Source of the DNA: Verrucomicrobium spinosum DSM 4136 = JCM 18804 | GTDB taxonomy: Bacteria; Verrucomicrobiota; Verrucomicrobiia; Verrucomicrobiales; Verrucomicrobiaceae | Length of the DNA stretch: 64,000 nucleotides | Direction of reading: 5' to 3' | Assembly (NCBI RefSeq): GCF_000172155.1 | Contig: NZ_ABIZ01000001.1 | Span: 186,001-250,000, forward strand | Part shown: positions 1 through 9,940 of the stretch, piece after piece | Position numbering within the stretch: the stretch's first letter is position 1 | Layout: each line of letters begins with the position of its first letter | Notes under the pieces: generated by a model | Database searches by the model: none | Told to the model about the DNA's origin: nothing | The model's input: only the letters and a program-made list of their open reading frames with translations | Made by a program: the position numbers and the translations under genes

Positions 1-614
1 TGGGTGATGACCATCTTCCTCGGCAGGTGGTCAGTGGTGGACACCCAGAGCTCCCAGTTCAGATGAGCCTGCTGGAAGACAAGATGATCACAAAGCACGC
101 CGGCGATCGTCTGGGTCCCGGCATGCTGGGAGTGGGTGACCCCTTCCATCAGGATGCTCGCCGGGTCGTTGACCAGCAGTTCCGCGAGCGGGGGCATCAC
201 GCCATACACGTTTTCCACCTCCCGCACGGCGCTGTCGATATCCTTGCCGGCCTTCACACGGGCGTGGGTGTTGGCCTTGTGATCGACGAAGACGATCTCG
301 CGTCCATCGTAGCTCACGCTGCGGCGTCCCAGGTTGGTGTCCGCCACCGCGTGCAGCCTGCCGGGTCTGGCCACCACAGCCCGGATCCGGGCGTGCTCGG
401 CCACGTCAAACCCGGCATAGAAGCCGGGGGAAGCATCACGGGTGGCCGTGACGCGCAGGTTTTTGGCCGAGGCCAGCCGCTGGGACATGGCCTCCAGCAC
501 GGCGCTGGCCTTGGCATCCGCATGCGGACGTGTTGCGGTGATGCAGGAGGACAAGCCTGCGGCGAGGAGCAGGAGGAAGGACGAGACGGCCAGATGTCGA
601 GGATGGATCTTCAT
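1..614 (-). CDS. DUF2092-like lipoprotein, C-terminus cut by window edge
   Basis: The reading frame is open from an ATG at 614 to the window edge, about 204 codons. The N-terminus is a lipoprotein signal: basic start (MKIHPRH), hydrophobic run, and a lipobox GLSSC near residue 24. The mature part has features I associate with DUF2092 periplasmic proteins: a region on dose/loss of bound material (FYAGFDVAEHARIRAVVARP), SYDGREIVFVDH, a conserved GVMPPLAELLVNDP and a following segment ending in HLVFQQAHLNWELWV. The family is related to LolA/LolB-like lipid-binding folds, so an outer-membrane or periplasmic lipid or polymer-binding role is possible but not shown here. It lies 50 bp downstream of the sulfatase on the same strand, so the two may be co-transcribed. 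Family call is moderately sure; function unknown. Confidence 0.72.
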   Translation of the reverse strand, partial: MKIHPRHLAVSSFLLLLAAGLSSCITATRPHADAKASAVLEAMSQRLASAKNLRVTATRDASPGFYAGFDVAEHARIRAVVARPGRLHAVADTNLGRRSVSYDGREIVFVDHKANTHARVKAGKDIDSAVREVENVYGVMPPLAELLVNDPASILMEGVTHSQHAGTQTIAGVLCDHLVFQQAHLNWELWVSTTDHLPRKMVIT

Positions 615-664
615 AAGAACTGATGAAAAGAGGTGGAGTGGAAGTGAGGGGCGTAGCCGGGTGG

Positions 665-2125
665 TCAGTGACCGGGAGCAGCGGGAGCAGCGTCCCTCTC
701 GGCCTCACCGAAGCCGTCCTCTCCGGGCAGGACGGGTTCGCCATTCATGTTCTTCATCACCACCTTGAGTTGATCCACCAGGAAGAGCGGTTTGGCAGCA
801 CCCCGGGCGAGCTCATCCAGGCGTAGTTTCATCGATGCGACCTTCTCCGGCTGGCCGTCCGCGAGATTCGTCTTCTCGAATGGGTCCGCGGCGAGATTGT
901 AGAGGTCCACGCTGGAGGGCAGCGTGGTGCGCCAGATGAGCTTCCAGTCCCCTTGTCGCAGGGCGGCGCGATAGGGCTCCACGTTGTAAACCACCTCCTC
1001 GCGAAGCGAGGGCCTGCCTTCCGCCATCGTCGGCCAGGCATCCACACCGTCCAGGGGTTTGCAGCGGGAGGTGGAGGCTCCAGCCAGCTTGGTGAAGGTG
1101 GTGAAGATGTCCGTGGCGTGGATCAACCCATCCACAGTGGCGGGTTTGATCTTGCCCGGCCAGTTTGCCAGCGCGCAAACGCGCACGCCACCTTCGAACA
1201 GGGATCCTTTGCCATCGCGGTACGGGCTGTTGTCACAGGGGATCTTTATCTTGGACACGTCCGCCATGACGCCGGCAAACATGGGGTTGTGAGTGCCGCC
1301 GTTGTCACTGTGGAAGAGGATGAGCGTGTTCTCACGCAGGCCCTTTTTATCCAGAGCCGCCACCACCCGGCCGATGTTGTCATCCAGGCAGGCCACCATG
1401 CCGGCATAAGTGCGGCGGGTGGGGTCGGCGATGTGCGTGTAGCGGTCGATGTACTCCTGCGGTGCCTGATAGGGCGTGTGAGGCGCATTGAAGGCCAGGT
1501 AGAGGTAAAAGGGGCGGTCCGCCTTTTGTTTCTCAAGGTACTTCACCGCATCTGCCCCGAGCAGGTTCGTGGTGTAACCCTCCTCATGCACCGGTTCGTT
1601 GTCGCGGAACCAGTCCAGCACCCCGTGCTCGCTGTGGGTGTAGTAGTCCAGCTCGCCGATCATGGCACCATACTGGTATTCAAACCCACGCTGTTTGGGC
1701 CAGAACTTTTTGTCCGCATGGCCCAGGTGCCATTTCCCAATGATGGCCGTGGTGTACCCGGCGTCCTGCAAGCACTGGGGCAGCAGGTACTCACCCGTGT
1801 CCAGCCCATAGGTGGAAACGGAGGGGATGACCGCCGTCTGCAGACCGTACCGGAAGGGGTAACGGCCCGTCATGAGTGCCGCCCGCGTGGGTGTGCACAT
1901 GGGTTGCACATAGAACTGTGTGAACCGGGCACCGCCCTTGGCCAGGGCGTCCAGGTGGGGCGTCTGGATGTCCTTGCAGCCGTTAAACCCCACATCCTGC
2001 CAGCCGAGGTCATCGGCCACGATGTGAATGATGTTGGGGGCCGACGGTGCGGCAGCCAGGGGCAGCTGCGGCAGCAGAGATGCGGCCAATGTCCCCGCGA
2101 GCAGGGTGATGTTCAGGTATTTCAT
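665..2125 (-). CDS. secreted sulfatase (arylsulfatase family)
   Basis: Product of 486 residues. Residues 1-26 form a Sec signal peptide (MKYLNITLLAGTLAASLLPQ, cleavage after LAAA). The family-defining motif CTPTR at 77-81 carries the Cys that is converted to formylglycine, followed by AALMTGRYP. The metal-binding Asp pair sits in VADDLGW (residues 37-42), and HSDNGG occurs in the middle of the chain, so all core parts of a type I sulfatase are present. The enzyme hydrolyses sulfate esters, most likely of a polysaccharide or oligosaccharide in the periplasm or outside the cell. It needs a formylglycine-generating enzyme that is not in this window. The gene follows a kinase plus two response regulators on the same strand and precedes a DUF2092 lipoprotein. 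The substrate cannot be told from sequence by eye. Confidence 0.93.
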   Translation of the reverse strand: MKYLNITLLAGTLAASLLPQLPLAAAPSAPNIIHIVADDLGWQDVGFNGCKDIQTPHLDALAKGGARFTQFYVQPMCTPTRAALMTGRYPFRYGLQTAVIPSVSTYGLDTGEYLLPQCLQDAGYTTAIIGKWHLGHADKKFWPKQRGFEYQYGAMIGELDYYTHSEHGVLDWFRDNEPVHEEGYTTNLLGADAVKYLEKQKADRPFYLYLAFNAPHTPYQAPQEYIDRYTHIADPTRRTYAGMVACLDDNIGRVVAALDKKGLRENTLILFHSDNGGTHNPMFAGVMADVSKIKIPCDNSPYRDGKGSLFEGGVRVCALANWPGKIKPATVDGLIHATDIFTTFTKLAGASTSRCKPLDGVDAWPTMAEGRPSLREEVVYNVEPYRAALRQGDWKLIWRTTLPSSVDLYNLAADPFEKTNLADGQPEKVASMKLRLDELARGAAKPLFLVDQLKVVMKNMNGEPVLPGEDGFGEAERDAAPAAPGH

Positions 2126-2179
2126 GGGTGGTCTGGTGAAGTGATTGGGGTGGGAGGGCGTGGAGGGTGCGCGAGGCAG

Positions 2180-2569
2180 TCATCTGTCGTCTTGACGGTG
2201 CTGCTCCACGGCCCGGAGGATGGCGGTCACCACATCGTGACCCGGATCTGTCTTGCTGAAGCACTGGAAGCAGCCGGCCCGGGCGGCCTGCTGTTTCACA
2301 TCCGGGTCGTCGAGGGCCGTGATGATGATGACAGGGACGGAGTCACCGTCTCCGGAGAGACGGCGGCACAATTCCAGTCCGGACATTCCATCCAGCTGCA
2401 CATCGAGGACAATGCAGTCGAACCCCTGAGGGCCCTCCCAGGCAAGAAAGGCCTCGGCCGAGGAAAAGAGGCTGGAATGCAGATGAGACGCTCGCAGCAA
2501 CCGGCTCATCGAGCGGCAGAGGCTTTCGTCGTCATCGACGACTGCGATGTGGATGTCAGACAGGTTCAT
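2180..2569 (-). CDS. single-domain response regulator (CheY-like receiver)
   Basis: A 129-residue receiver domain and nothing else. It has the acidic pocket VVDDDE (residues 10-15), the phospho-acceptor Asp56 in IVLDVQLDGMSG, the switch Thr in IIITALDD, and the conserved Lys in CFSKTD. No DNA-binding or enzymatic output domain follows, so it acts through protein-protein contact or as a phosphate sink. It is 104 bp downstream of the FixJ-like regulator, in the same direction, and both are downstream of the histidine kinase, which is the likely phosphodonor. A receiver that competes with the FixJ partner for the kinase is a reasonable inference. A sulfatase follows 54 bp further on. Confidence 0.88.
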   Translation of the reverse strand: MNLSDIHIAVVDDDESLCRSMSRLLRASHLHSSLFSSAEAFLAWEGPQGFDCIVLDVQLDGMSGLELCRRLSGDGDSVPVIIITALDDPDVKQQAARAGCFQCFSKTDPGHDVVTAILRAVEQHRQDDR

Positions 2570-2673
2570 TGAGAGCGCCTGGCAAAGAGTATTTGCCTAC
2601 GCTGCTGTCTGCTACTGCCCCTTGGGGCAGGTGTGTGCCCCGCACTCCGGGGTGGCACCGCCACCTGGGATGT

Positions 2674-3279
2674 CTAGTGGCCTGCCTGGAGCCAGAGCCT
2701 CGTCAGCTCCGCCACAGACTGGACCTGCAGCTTGGTGGTGATGGCTGTGCGGTGCAGTTTGACGGTACGCTCGTGAATTCCCAGATCCGCCGCGATCTCC
2801 TTGTTCATCTTGCCCTGCACCACCTCTGAAAGCACCTCGCGCTCGCGCTCGCTCAGAGCAGCCAGCCGGGACTTGAGCTGTGCCCGTTTCAAGCGGCGTC
2901 CATGGTCATCGCTCTCACGGCTCAGTGCCCGTTGCACGGCGGCGAGCAGTATCTCCTTGGGCGCACATTTCTCAATATAGTCCACCGCCCCCTTTTGGAT
3001 GGCGCTGACAGTGCTGGGAATGTCGCCGTTGCCGGTCAGGAAGATCACCGGCATGATGTGTCCGGCCCGGGCCAGGGCTTCCTGCATCTCCAGCCCATTC
3101 ATGCCGGGCATCCGCAGGTCAGAGATCACGCACCCGCGGTCATTCGCGTGGCGTTCCCCCAGGAAGCCCGCTGCGGAGGTGTGGGTCTCCACCGCGTAAC
3201 CGGACGCCCGGAGAAGCCGGGCGACGGCGCGGAGGAATGATTCATCATCATCAACAACGTGAATGGTAACCTCGGACAT
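2674..3279 (-). CDS. FixJ/NarL-type response regulator
   Basis: Receiver domain at residues 1-120 with VVDDDE and phospho-acceptor Asp54 in VISDLRMPGMNG, switch Thr in IFLTGNGD and Lys in YIEKCAPKE. A LuxR-type helix-turn-helix follows (about residues 138-195, LSEREREVLSEVVQGKMNKE and DLGIHERTVKLHR). Total 201 residues, the normal FixJ length. I chose the ATG at 3279 because it starts directly at the receiver fold; an in-frame ATG at 3306 would add nine residues without homology. Known members are activated by phosphorylation and bind DNA as dimers. The kinase is encoded 84 bp upstream, so the two form a classical FixL/FixJ-like pair. Targets are unknown; the neighbouring sulfatase is a candidate. 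Confidence 0.9.
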   Translation of the reverse strand: MSEVTIHVVDDDESFLRAVARLLRASGYAVETHTSAAGFLGERHANDRGCVISDLRMPGMNGLEMQEALARAGHIMPVIFLTGNGDIPSTVSAIQKGAVDYIEKCAPKEILLAAVQRALSRESDDHGRRLKRAQLKSRLAALSEREREVLSEVVQGKMNKEIAADLGIHERTVKLHRTAITTKLQVQSVAELTRLWLQAGH

Positions 3280-3362
3280 CGCAGGGGGGCATCGGCCTGC
3301 ATTCAAGGCGCAAGGCGTGGCTCATGCCACTGCATTTTTTGGCGAAACCCAGCAACTAAGGC

Positions 3363-5186
3363 TTACTCCAGCCCCTGTGCTGCGGGTATGCAGATGGAAA
3401 AGACCGCCCCGCCATTTTCACCATTGCTGGCGGAGAGGGTGCCACCGTGGGCCTCGACAATGGTTCGTGAGATGGGCAGCCCCATGCCCATCCCGTGAGC
3501 TTTGGTCGTGAAGAAAGGCTCAAAGATGGCAGATTCCCTCTTCTCCGGCAGCCCGCTGGCGTTGTCGGCAACGCGGATTTCCACCCCGCCAGGATCGTTG
3601 TGCGAGCTCGTCACCTTTACAACCTTCTCCTCCCTCTCCAGACCGTGAAAGGCGTCCATGGCATTGATGATCAGATTTAGAAGCACCTGTTGGAGGTGCA
3701 CCCTGTCACCCCTGATGGCCGGCAGCTCGGGAGAGGAGGCCATCTCCAGGCGGATGCCGCGAGCTGTAGCATCCGCGCGGCTGAGGGCGAGCACTTCATC
3801 CAGCAAGGTGGGGATTTGAAGCGGAAGGAGGTCGATGTCCTGGCGCTTCAGCAAGGAGCGGAGGCGGTCAATCACCTGGCTCGCCCGCTGGTCGTCGTTG
3901 CGAATGTCGCCGATGATGGCCCGCAGTTCCTGCAGGTCTGGCTGGGGCGCTTGCAAGAACAGTTCTGCCGCCTCGGCATTGCGCAGGATGGCCCCCAGCG
4001 GCTGGTTGAGCTCGTGAGCCAGCGCAGAGGCCAGCTGCCCCATCATGGACACCCGGCCGGCGTGCGCCAGCTGCTGGCGCAGTTGCAGCAGCTCTGCCTC
4101 GGCAAGTTTCTGGGCGCTCACATCCATCAGCACTCCCCGCATGCGCAGTGGCTTGCCCTGGGGGGAGAGTTCCACTTTACCCCGCGCGACAATCCAGCGC
4201 TCGCCCCCGCGCGGCAGATGAATGCGATAGCTCTTTTCATACTCTGAACCGCTGTCGATCGCGTGGGTGATGGCCTGCGTCACCTGCTCCCGGTCGTCCG
4301 GGTGAAGGGATGCCACGAACCGGGCGAAGTTGATCTTTTCCGTCGGGGCCGTTTCAAAGAGTTCGCGGGTTGTTTCACTCACCCAGATTTCATCTTTGGC
4401 GAGATGCCAGGTCCAGAAGCCCAGGTTGGCTGACTGCGCCGCCAGATCCATGCGGCGTTCACTTTCCTGTAGCTCGCGGCTCAGCCTCGTCGCCCGAAAC
4501 ACCTCGCCGCTTAGCTCATGCCCCATGGCAAAGATCACTGCCAGGAAGGCAAAGCTGACGAAGTAGGGAGAGTGGACGATGCCCTCCTCCACGAGCATCG
4601 TATGACCGCGGGAGACCAGAAAGAAAAAGACGATGCTGCCTCCCACTATGAGAGCCCTCTGCCTCTCACCCCGCTTCCAGACGGCCCAGGAGGCATCGGC
4701 GACAAACGCTATGGCCAGCACCACGGCGGCGATCTCAGCATAGGTCCAGGGCCCACGGGTGATCACGGGGAGGGTGTACTTGATGTTCCCGAACGTCTCC
4801 GCGTGGCGCAAGGCCGCCGCACCGCGCACCGCCGGTGCATTGCTGAAGAAGTTCACCAGGTGGGCGATGGTCAGGAGCGTGATCGAGGCGTAGGCAAGCA
4901 CTGGCCGGCCGGTGCCGAAGAAACTGCCCACGAAGCCCAGAATCGACGCCACCATGACAACGACGGGGAGGGAGGACCACCGCAACAGCTTCTGGCAGGT
5001 GGCCAGATCCTGCGACTGGAGAATGCCCGCCTCCAGAACGCTGATCGCCGCCACCGCAATCGCACTGAACGTGAAAAAGAGGTGTGCCGCCCGGCGGGAC
5101 TCCCCCGTAGCAATACGCAGATGGATGAGAGCGAGCGTCAGGCACGTCGCTGTCACCATGGGCCAGGCCACCGTCATCCAGTTCAT
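3363..5186 (-). CDS. membrane-bound PAS sensor histidine kinase
   Basis: Product of 607 residues. The first ~225 residues hold about seven hydrophobic segments, an integral-membrane sensor region that I do not assign to a named family. A PAS domain follows (about 245-360; [37 protein letters not shown]). The dimerisation/phosphoacceptor helix has His391 in [13 protein letters not shown], the H-box style of FixL/NtrB-like kinases. The catalytic domain has the N box ([11 protein letters not shown]), a G1 box in the form DNASGLP instead of the usual DxGxG, an F box (IFEPFFTTK) and G2 (GMGMGLPIS). The gene heads a kinase, FixJ-type regulator and receiver module. It is divergent from the DUF1592-type cytochrome gene at 5293, with about 100 bp between. 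Confidence 0.92.
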   Translation of the reverse strand: MNWMTVAWPMVTATCLTLALIHLRIATGESRRAAHLFFTFSAIAVAAISVLEAGILQSQDLATCQKLLRWSSLPVVVMVASILGFVGSFFGTGRPVLAYASITLLTIAHLVNFFSNAPAVRGAAALRHAETFGNIKYTLPVITRGPWTYAEIAAVVLAIAFVADASWAVWKRGERQRALIVGGSIVFFFLVSRGHTMLVEEGIVHSPYFVSFAFLAVIFAMGHELSGEVFRATRLSRELQESERRMDLAAQSANLGFWTWHLAKDEIWVSETTRELFETAPTEKINFARFVASLHPDDREQVTQAITHAIDSGSEYEKSYRIHLPRGGERWIVARGKVELSPQGKPLRMRGVLMDVSAQKLAEAELLQLRQQLAHAGRVSMMGQLASALAHELNQPLGAILRNAEAAELFLQAPQPDLQELRAIIGDIRNDDQRASQVIDRLRSLLKRQDIDLLPLQIPTLLDEVLALSRADATARGIRLEMASSPELPAIRGDRVHLQQVLLNLIINAMDAFHGLEREEKVVKVTSSHNDPGGVEIRVADNASGLPEKRESAIFEPFFTTKAHGMGMGLPISRTIVEAHGGTLSASNGENGGAVFSICIPAAQGLE

Positions 5187-5292
5187 GCGGCGACAGTCGC
5201 GAGGCGGGCAAGCACCGTCAACGGGATCTCTACGCGGCCTCCCGACCCCCGAGTTCTCGGGGTTCGCGCATGAAGGCGGTGCGGGCTACGTA

Positions 5293-7764
5293 ATGGTCAC
5301 CACTTCCATGACCCGTTTTGCTTCCAGCCTCCCCGCCATCTTGGTCGCCAGCCTTGGACTCGGACTCGGCCCTGCCGGTGGCGTCCGTGCCGCCGCGCCG
5401 ATTGACGTCTTCCTGGAGAAACACTGCATCAGCTGTCACGGCCCCGAGAAGGAGAAGGGGGACCTGCGGATCGACAAGCTCTCCCGCGACTTCAAGGTGG
5501 GCGCGGATGCCCATCATTGGGCGGAGATGATCGAGCAGGTCAATTCCGGCGAGATGCCCCCGAAGAAGGAGAAGAAACCCACGCAGGAGGAGATCTCAGC
5601 CTTCGTCACGCAACTCGACGCGTTGATCAAGGAGGGCCGGGCGGCGCGGATGGCGGCCCGGCCGGCGGTCACGCACTACCGCCTGAGCCGGAAGGAGTAT
5701 CAAAACACCGTCTATGACCTGCTCGGCGTCCGGTACGACCCCGCCAAGCCCGGGGAGCTGAACGAAGACACGCTGTGGCATGGCTTTGAGCGCATCGGCT
5801 CGGAGCTGTCGCTATCTCCGTCCCATGTGGACCGCTACTACCGCGCCGCGGGCACGGTGCTGGACCGCGCCTTCCCCGTTGCTTCCGGTGCTGAGGCCCG
5901 CAAAGTCCGCAAGACCGCCGCCGATCTGCGGTACAACGGCGGGAAGGAGCAACAGGCAGCGCTGGACCGGTTCGGCATCAAGCGGCCGCTGCGTTATCTC
6001 CTCTTCCCGGGCACCGTTCAGAATGCGCTTTCACCCAACTGGTTTGGGAGACCCGGACCGGAGTCCAGCGGGCTCTACAAGGTCCGGCTCCAGGCCAGTG
6101 GCATCCGCCCCCCGGGCGGTCAGCCCGCCCACTTGAGCATCGGCAAACGCACCGGGGAGGAGACGGTGGACAGCCTCATCGACCTGGACATCACCGCACC
6201 GGAGGACAAGCCCCAGGTGTATGAGTTCGAAGTGTTTCTTGAGATGCCCGCCACGCTGGACTTCTGCGTTGTGGCCACCGATGTGGTGGACAGGAGAAGC
6301 GGTGCAGCTTTCCGCAATGCGCTCTCCAGCCGGGGCGGGTATGTTTTCACCCACAGCAGCGAGACCCTGCTCCTGAACCCGAATGCCCCGCAGATGTTCG
6401 ATGACAAGGGGAACGGCCTCTTCTCGACAGTGCTCCTGGACTGGATCGAATGGGAGGGACCGCTGGTGACCGATGCAGAGAAGGCTCTCCGCAAGGATCT
6501 GGTGCCTTCCGATGACGCGACGCCTGAGGTGGTGGCAGAGCATCTGCAGCGCTTCGCCGAGCGCGCCTGGCGCCGTCCCGTCAACAAGGAGGAGCTGGAG
6601 CAGTATCTGAAATCCTACCGCACCGAACGCGAGGCCGGGGAAAAACCCGCCGAGGCCTACCGGGTGGCGATGCAGGGCGTGCTGACATCGCGTAATTTCC
6701 TCTACCTCGTCGAGGGCGAGCCGGTGGCCCGCGAGCGTCTCACCGACATGGAGCTCGCCTCACGCCTCTCGTACTTTCTGTGGAGCTCGATGCCGGATGA
6801 GGCCCTCTTCACCGCAGCCAAAGGCGGCACCCTGAACGGCGGGGGATTGAAGAAAGAGGTGGACCGAATTCTGGCAGACAGCCGGATCAACCGCTTCGTC
6901 GAAGACTTCTCCCGCCAGTGGCTGCAACTGCACCGCGTGGGCATGTTCCCGCCGGACAAAAAGCTCTACCCCAACTATGACCTGTGGCTGGAGACGAGCA
7001 TGCGGGAGGAGCCGGTGGAGTTCTTCCGCGAAATGCTCGTAAAGAACCTGCCCATGGAAAGTTTCATCGATTCCAACTGGACCATGGCCAACTCCCGGCT
7101 CTGCGATTTTTACGGACTGCCGGAGCCCAAGACAGATGGCTTCCTGCGGGTCTCGCTCAAACCAGAAGACCGGCGTGGCGGACTGCTCACCATGGGCGCG
7201 ACGCTCGGACTCACCTCGGACGGAACACGCCACCGCCCGGTGCACCGCGGGGTCTGGCTCAGTGAGGTGATCCTGGGCAAAACGCCTCCGCCTCCACCGG
7301 CCAACGTGCCTGCCATCGAGCCCAACCCGCCCACAAGCCCCAAGGCAACCCTCCGCGATAAACTGGAGGCGCACCGCAACAACGCGAACTGCGCCGCCTG
7401 TCACGCAAAGATCGACCCCCTCGGCCTTGCCTGGGACAACTACGACGCCATCGGCCAGTGGCGCACCCATGAGAATGTCGCGGCCGGAGTGGGCAAGAAT
7501 CCCCTGGTCAATCCCAGTGGCGAGATGCCCGATGGACGTGCCTTCAAGGACGCCAACGATTTCAAACGACTCTTGATTGAGGATCGCGACAAGTTCGTGC
7601 GGGCCTTTATCGAACACCTCAGCACCTACGGCCTCCGTCGTGTGCTCACGGTGGATGACGAGGAAGACATCACGGTCATCGCGGCAGAAGCGAAGAAGAA
7701 CCAGTACGGCGTGAAGGACATCGTCCGTGCCGTGGCGTTGTCAGACCTCATGCGGAAGAGATGA
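5293..7764 (+). CDS. DUF1592-type dihaem c-type cytochrome protein
   Basis: About 823 residues, exported by a signal peptide (hydrophobic [15 protein letters not shown], then VRAAAP). A c-type haem site CISCH follows immediately (planctomycete cytochrome C domain), then the DUF1587 motif [16 protein letters not shown], the DUF1595/DUF1592 region ([51 protein letters not shown]), the DUF1588 region ([20 protein letters not shown]) with a second haem site CAACH before [17 protein letters not shown], and a C-terminal DUF1585 segment. This domain order is standard in Planctomycetota and Verrucomicrobiota. The proteins are thought to be periplasmic electron carriers or oxidoreductases, but substrates are not established. 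In-frame ATGs at 5293 and 5308 are both possible. Its usual partner, DUF1552, is separated here by a four-helix-bundle gene. Confidence 0.93.
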   Translation: MVTTSMTRFASSLPAILVASLGLGLGPAGGVRAAAPIDVFLEKHCISCHGPEKEKGDLRIDKLSRDFKVGADAHHWAEMIEQVNSGEMPPKKEKKPTQEEISAFVTQLDALIKEGRAARMAARPAVTHYRLSRKEYQNTVYDLLGVRYDPAKPGELNEDTLWHGFERIGSELSLSPSHVDRYYRAAGTVLDRAFPVASGAEARKVRKTAADLRYNGGKEQQAALDRFGIKRPLRYLLFPGTVQNALSPNWFGRPGPESSGLYKVRLQASGIRPPGGQPAHLSIGKRTGEETVDSLIDLDITAPEDKPQVYEFEVFLEMPATLDFCVVATDVVDRRSGAAFRNALSSRGGYVFTHSSETLLLNPNAPQMFDDKGNGLFSTVLLDWIEWEGPLVTDAEKALRKDLVPSDDATPEVVAEHLQRFAERAWRRPVNKEELEQYLKSYRTEREAGEKPAEAYRVAMQGVLTSRNFLYLVEGEPVARERLTDMELASRLSYFLWSSMPDEALFTAAKGGTLNGGGLKKEVDRILADSRINRFVEDFSRQWLQLHRVGMFPPDKKLYPNYDLWLETSMREEPVEFFREMLVKNLPMESFIDSNWTMANSRLCDFYGLPEPKTDGFLRVSLKPEDRRGGLLTMGATLGLTSDGTRHRPVHRGVWLSEVILGKTPPPPPANVPAIEPNPPTSPKATLRDKLEAHRNNANCAACHAKIDPLGLAWDNYDAIGQWRTHENVAAGVGKNPLVNPSGEMPDGRAFKDANDFKRLLIEDRDKFVRAFIEHLSTYGLRRVLTVDDEEDITVIAAEAKKNQYGVKDIVRAVALSDLMRKR

Positions 7765-7800
7765 TGGAGTGGTGGAGTATTGGAGTGATGGAGTATTGAA
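7765..7800 (+). repeat. GGAGTRNT octamer repeat, first block
   Basis: Four degenerate 8-9 bp units of the form GGAGT(G/A)(G/T)TG follow each other directly after the stop codon of the preceding gene and end just before the four-helix-bundle gene. The same units recur in the next three intergenic regions, where they are also present in inverted orientation. Confidence 0.8.
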
Positions 7801-7805
7801 TAAAC

Positions 7806-8297
7806 ATGAGCACCACCAGACGAAACAAGAATCGTGGATACCAGCAGCTGCTGGTCTGGCAGGATGCTATCGAGCTTTACGGGCTCGCTTACAGCGCTGT
7901 TCGCGGGTGGCCTTTTGAGCTGAAAAAGCTCGCCTCACAGGCGATCGCTTCCAGTGATTCCGTCCACCGCAACATCGCCGAAGGATACTGCCGTCGCACC
8001 GTGCGTGAGTACCTTCAGCATCTCAACATCGCTCTAGGATCACTTGGTGAAACTCTTTCGGGCTTCATCGCATACTCACGCAATGGTCAGATCGAGCGCT
8101 CCACCTTTGAACAACTCGACACCCTGATTTTCCGGCTGGAAAATCGTCTTCTGAAGCTTGTCGGGGCTCTTGAACTGAAGCGCGATGCCAACGATTGGAC
8201 TGAGACACTCGTCGTCCGCGCAGGCCTTGTTGAGTATAACGCAGATCCCGACGTCACCCACGACCTTGAGCTGTTGCTGGAGGGAGTGATGGAGTAG
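7806..8297 (+). CDS. four-helix-bundle protein (23S rRNA IVS / Avd-like family)
   Basis: Product of 163 residues with the pattern of the S23/IVS four-helix-bundle family: LLVWQDAIELYGLAYSAVRG near the N-terminus, FELKKLASQAIASSDSVHRN, then IAEGYCRRTVREYLQHLNIA, LGSLGETLSGF, and a last helix around LDTLIFRLENRLLKLVGAL. The family includes proteins encoded in rRNA intervening sequences and the Avd proteins of diversity-generating retroelements; most free-standing members have no known function. The gene is embedded in GGAGT-type repeats on both sides, and its last codons (E-G-V-M-E-stop) are themselves repeat sequence. It lies between DUF1592- and DUF1552-type genes that are directly adjacent at 43977-47899, so it looks like an insertion. 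No rRNA gene is near. Confidence 0.88.
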   Translation: MSTTRRNKNRGYQQLLVWQDAIELYGLAYSAVRGWPFELKKLASQAIASSDSVHRNIAEGYCRRTVREYLQHLNIALGSLGETLSGFIAYSRNGQIERSTFEQLDTLIFRLENRLLKLVGALELKRDANDWTETLVVRAGLVEYNADPDVTHDLELLLEGVME

Positions 8298-8410
8298 TGG
8301 AGTATTGGATTGATGAAATGCATTGCTCCACCTCTCCCTCGTCTCACGTCTCCAACACCGCATCCTCCAACATTCCATTACTCCTTCACTCCAGTATTCC
8401 ACCACTCCAC
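8283..8410. repeat. GGAGTRNT octamer repeat, forward then inverted block
   Basis: Forward units (GGAGTGATGGAGTAGTGG) run from the last codons of the four-helix-bundle gene to about 8312; inverted units (ATTACTCC, CACTCC, GTATTCCACCACTCC) run from about 8365 to 8410. The two halves can pair imperfectly around a centre of about 50 bp. The stretch to the next ATG at 8443 contains no other gene. Confidence 0.8.
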
Positions 8411-8442
8411 CTCCTCGCCCCGCCATTCCACCCCTCCGTCCC

Positions 8443-9819
8443 ATGAGCAACTACCTTTCCCAATCCTGGCTGATCGACCGCCGCCATGCCCTCAAGGCAC
8501 TGGGCTCTTTCATTTCCCTGCCGCTGCTGGAGTGCATGGTCCCTGCTCGGGCAGCGGAGGCTGTCACCGCCACGCCGCGGCGCAGCGCTTTCATCTATCT
8601 GGCAAACGGCGTTCATTCCCTGAACTACCAGATCACCGCGCCGGGGAAGGACTACAAGTTTTCCCGGTCGCTCATGCCGCTTGAGAAGCATCGCGACGTC
8701 ATCACGCCCATCAGCGGCCTGCATCATCCGGGCAGTCTCAGCCATCACCACAACTGCATCAATGTCTGGCTGACGGGTGGCAAGCTTGGCCCGTCTGACA
8801 AAAACACGATCTCCGTGGACCAGAAGATGGCCGAGATCACCGCGCAGCACACCCGCTACCCTTCGCTTGAAGTGGCCATCACCCAGGAATCCCTGGCCTG
8901 GACGGCGGACGGGGTCCGGCTGCCGGCCATGCGCCGTTGCAGTGAAATCTTTGCCTCCATGTTCGAGGAGCCAAAGGGCGGCATCGCCGCGCAGCGGCGG
9001 GCCTTGCGCCGCAAGGGCAGCGTCCTGGATGACAACCTCGCCGAGGTGCGCCGGATGGAGAAGAAAATGGGCTCTCAGGACAAAGGGCGCATGGATCAAT
9101 ACCTCACCTCCGTCCGCGAGGCGGAGATCCGCACGCGGCGGGCCGATGCCTGGCTGGATACGCCACTGCCCACCATCTCCGACACCGATCGCCAGCGCAC
9201 CAACCGCGACATCGCCGACACCAAAGCCGGTGACTATTTCCGCACGGTCTATGACCTCATGGTGCTCGCGTTCCAGACGGATGTGACCCGCGTGGCGACC
9301 TTCAGCCTCGGTGGCGAAGGCCAGGCCATCGCCATCCCTGAAATCGGCATCACAGAGTCGCGTCACCAGCTCAGCCACCACGGTGGCGATCAGGGCTACA
9401 TGGAGAAGCTCACCAACTACGACACCTTCGCCATCGAGCAGTACAGCTATTTCCTCACCCGGCTCGCAGAGACCAAGGACATCAACGGCAAGTCGTTGCT
9501 TGGCTCCACCATGTCCCTCTTTGGCAGCGGCATGTCCTACGGCCACAGCCATGGCAACGCCAACCTTCCGCTGGTGCTCGCCGGTGGCTCGGATCTCGGG
9601 CTGAAGCACGGCCAGCATCTGGACTTCAACGCGACCGCCGCAGGCTTCCAGGGCTACTCTCTTGGCGCGGACGGAGCGCTTACCACCGCGCACTATCAGG
9701 TCTGCAGCCGCCCCGTGAACTCCGATGCCCACATGAGCAACCTGCTCCTCCTCATGGCCCAGCGCATGGGCGTGGAGACTGACAAGTTTGGCGACAGCAA
9801 CAAGGTGATCGCGATCTAA
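8443..9819 (+). CDS. DUF1552 protein, exported
   Basis: 458 residues. The N-terminus [20 protein letters not shown] fits a twin-arginine-like (RR followed by hydrophobic run) export signal ending at PARAAEA. The body matches DUF1552: [17 protein letters not shown], then [86 protein letters not shown] and [12 protein letters not shown]1552 proteins belong to the alkaline-phosphatase-like/DUF1501 neighbourhood and nearly always sit beside a DUF1592-type cytochrome; an exported enzyme that works with that cytochrome is inferred. The start at 8443 begins directly at the export signal; longer in-frame starts would translate repeat DNA. Two paralogous orphan genes follow. Confidence 0.92.
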   Translation: MSNYLSQSWLIDRRHALKALGSFISLPLLECMVPARAAEAVTATPRRSAFIYLANGVHSLNYQITAPGKDYKFSRSLMPLEKHRDVITPISGLHHPGSLSHHHNCINVWLTGGKLGPSDKNTISVDQKMAEITAQHTRYPSLEVAITQESLAWTADGVRLPAMRRCSEIFASMFEEPKGGIAAQRRALRRKGSVLDDNLAEVRRMEKKMGSQDKGRMDQYLTSVREAEIRTRRADAWLDTPLPTISDTDRQRTNRDIADTKAGDYFRTVYDLMVLAFQTDVTRVATFSLGGEGQAIAIPEIGITESRHQLSHHGGDQGYMEKLTNYDTFAIEQYSYFLTRLAETKDINGKSLLGSTMSLFGSGMSYGHSHGNANLPLVLAGGSDLGLKHGQHLDFNATAAGFQGYSLGADGALTTAHYQVCSRPVNSDAHMSNLLLLMAQRMGVETDKFGDSNKVIAI

Positions 9820-9830
9820 GGCGACATCAG

Positions 9831-9930
9831 GGAGTGATGGATTATTGGAGTGATGGAGTAGAGGAAATCACTCCAGAGCCCCGCCATTTCATCATTCCAA
9901 TACTCCAACACTCCATTTCTCCAACACTCC
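9831..9930. repeat. GGAGTRNT octamer repeat, inverted pair
   Basis: Forward units (GGAGTGATGG, ATTATTGGAGTGATGGAGTA) at 9831-9862 are followed by inverted units (CATTCCAATACTCCAACACT and CCATTTCTCCAACACTCC) at 9893-9930, allowing a long imperfect hairpin between the DUF1552 gene and the first orphan paralogue. Confidence 0.82.
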
Positions 9931-9940
9931 CCTCTCCTCC

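Noticed and set aside
953-2572. Long plus-strand frame of 539 codons
   Set aside because: It lies opposite the sulfatase and receiver genes, which carry clear family motifs; typical antisense frame of GC-rich DNA.
7765-8410. Possible CRISPR-like array
   Set aside because: Units are 8-9 bp, degenerate, without uniform spacers, and no cas genes are present.
8386-9732. Minus-strand frame of 448 codons
   Set aside because: Opposite strand of the DUF1552 gene; no domain recognised.
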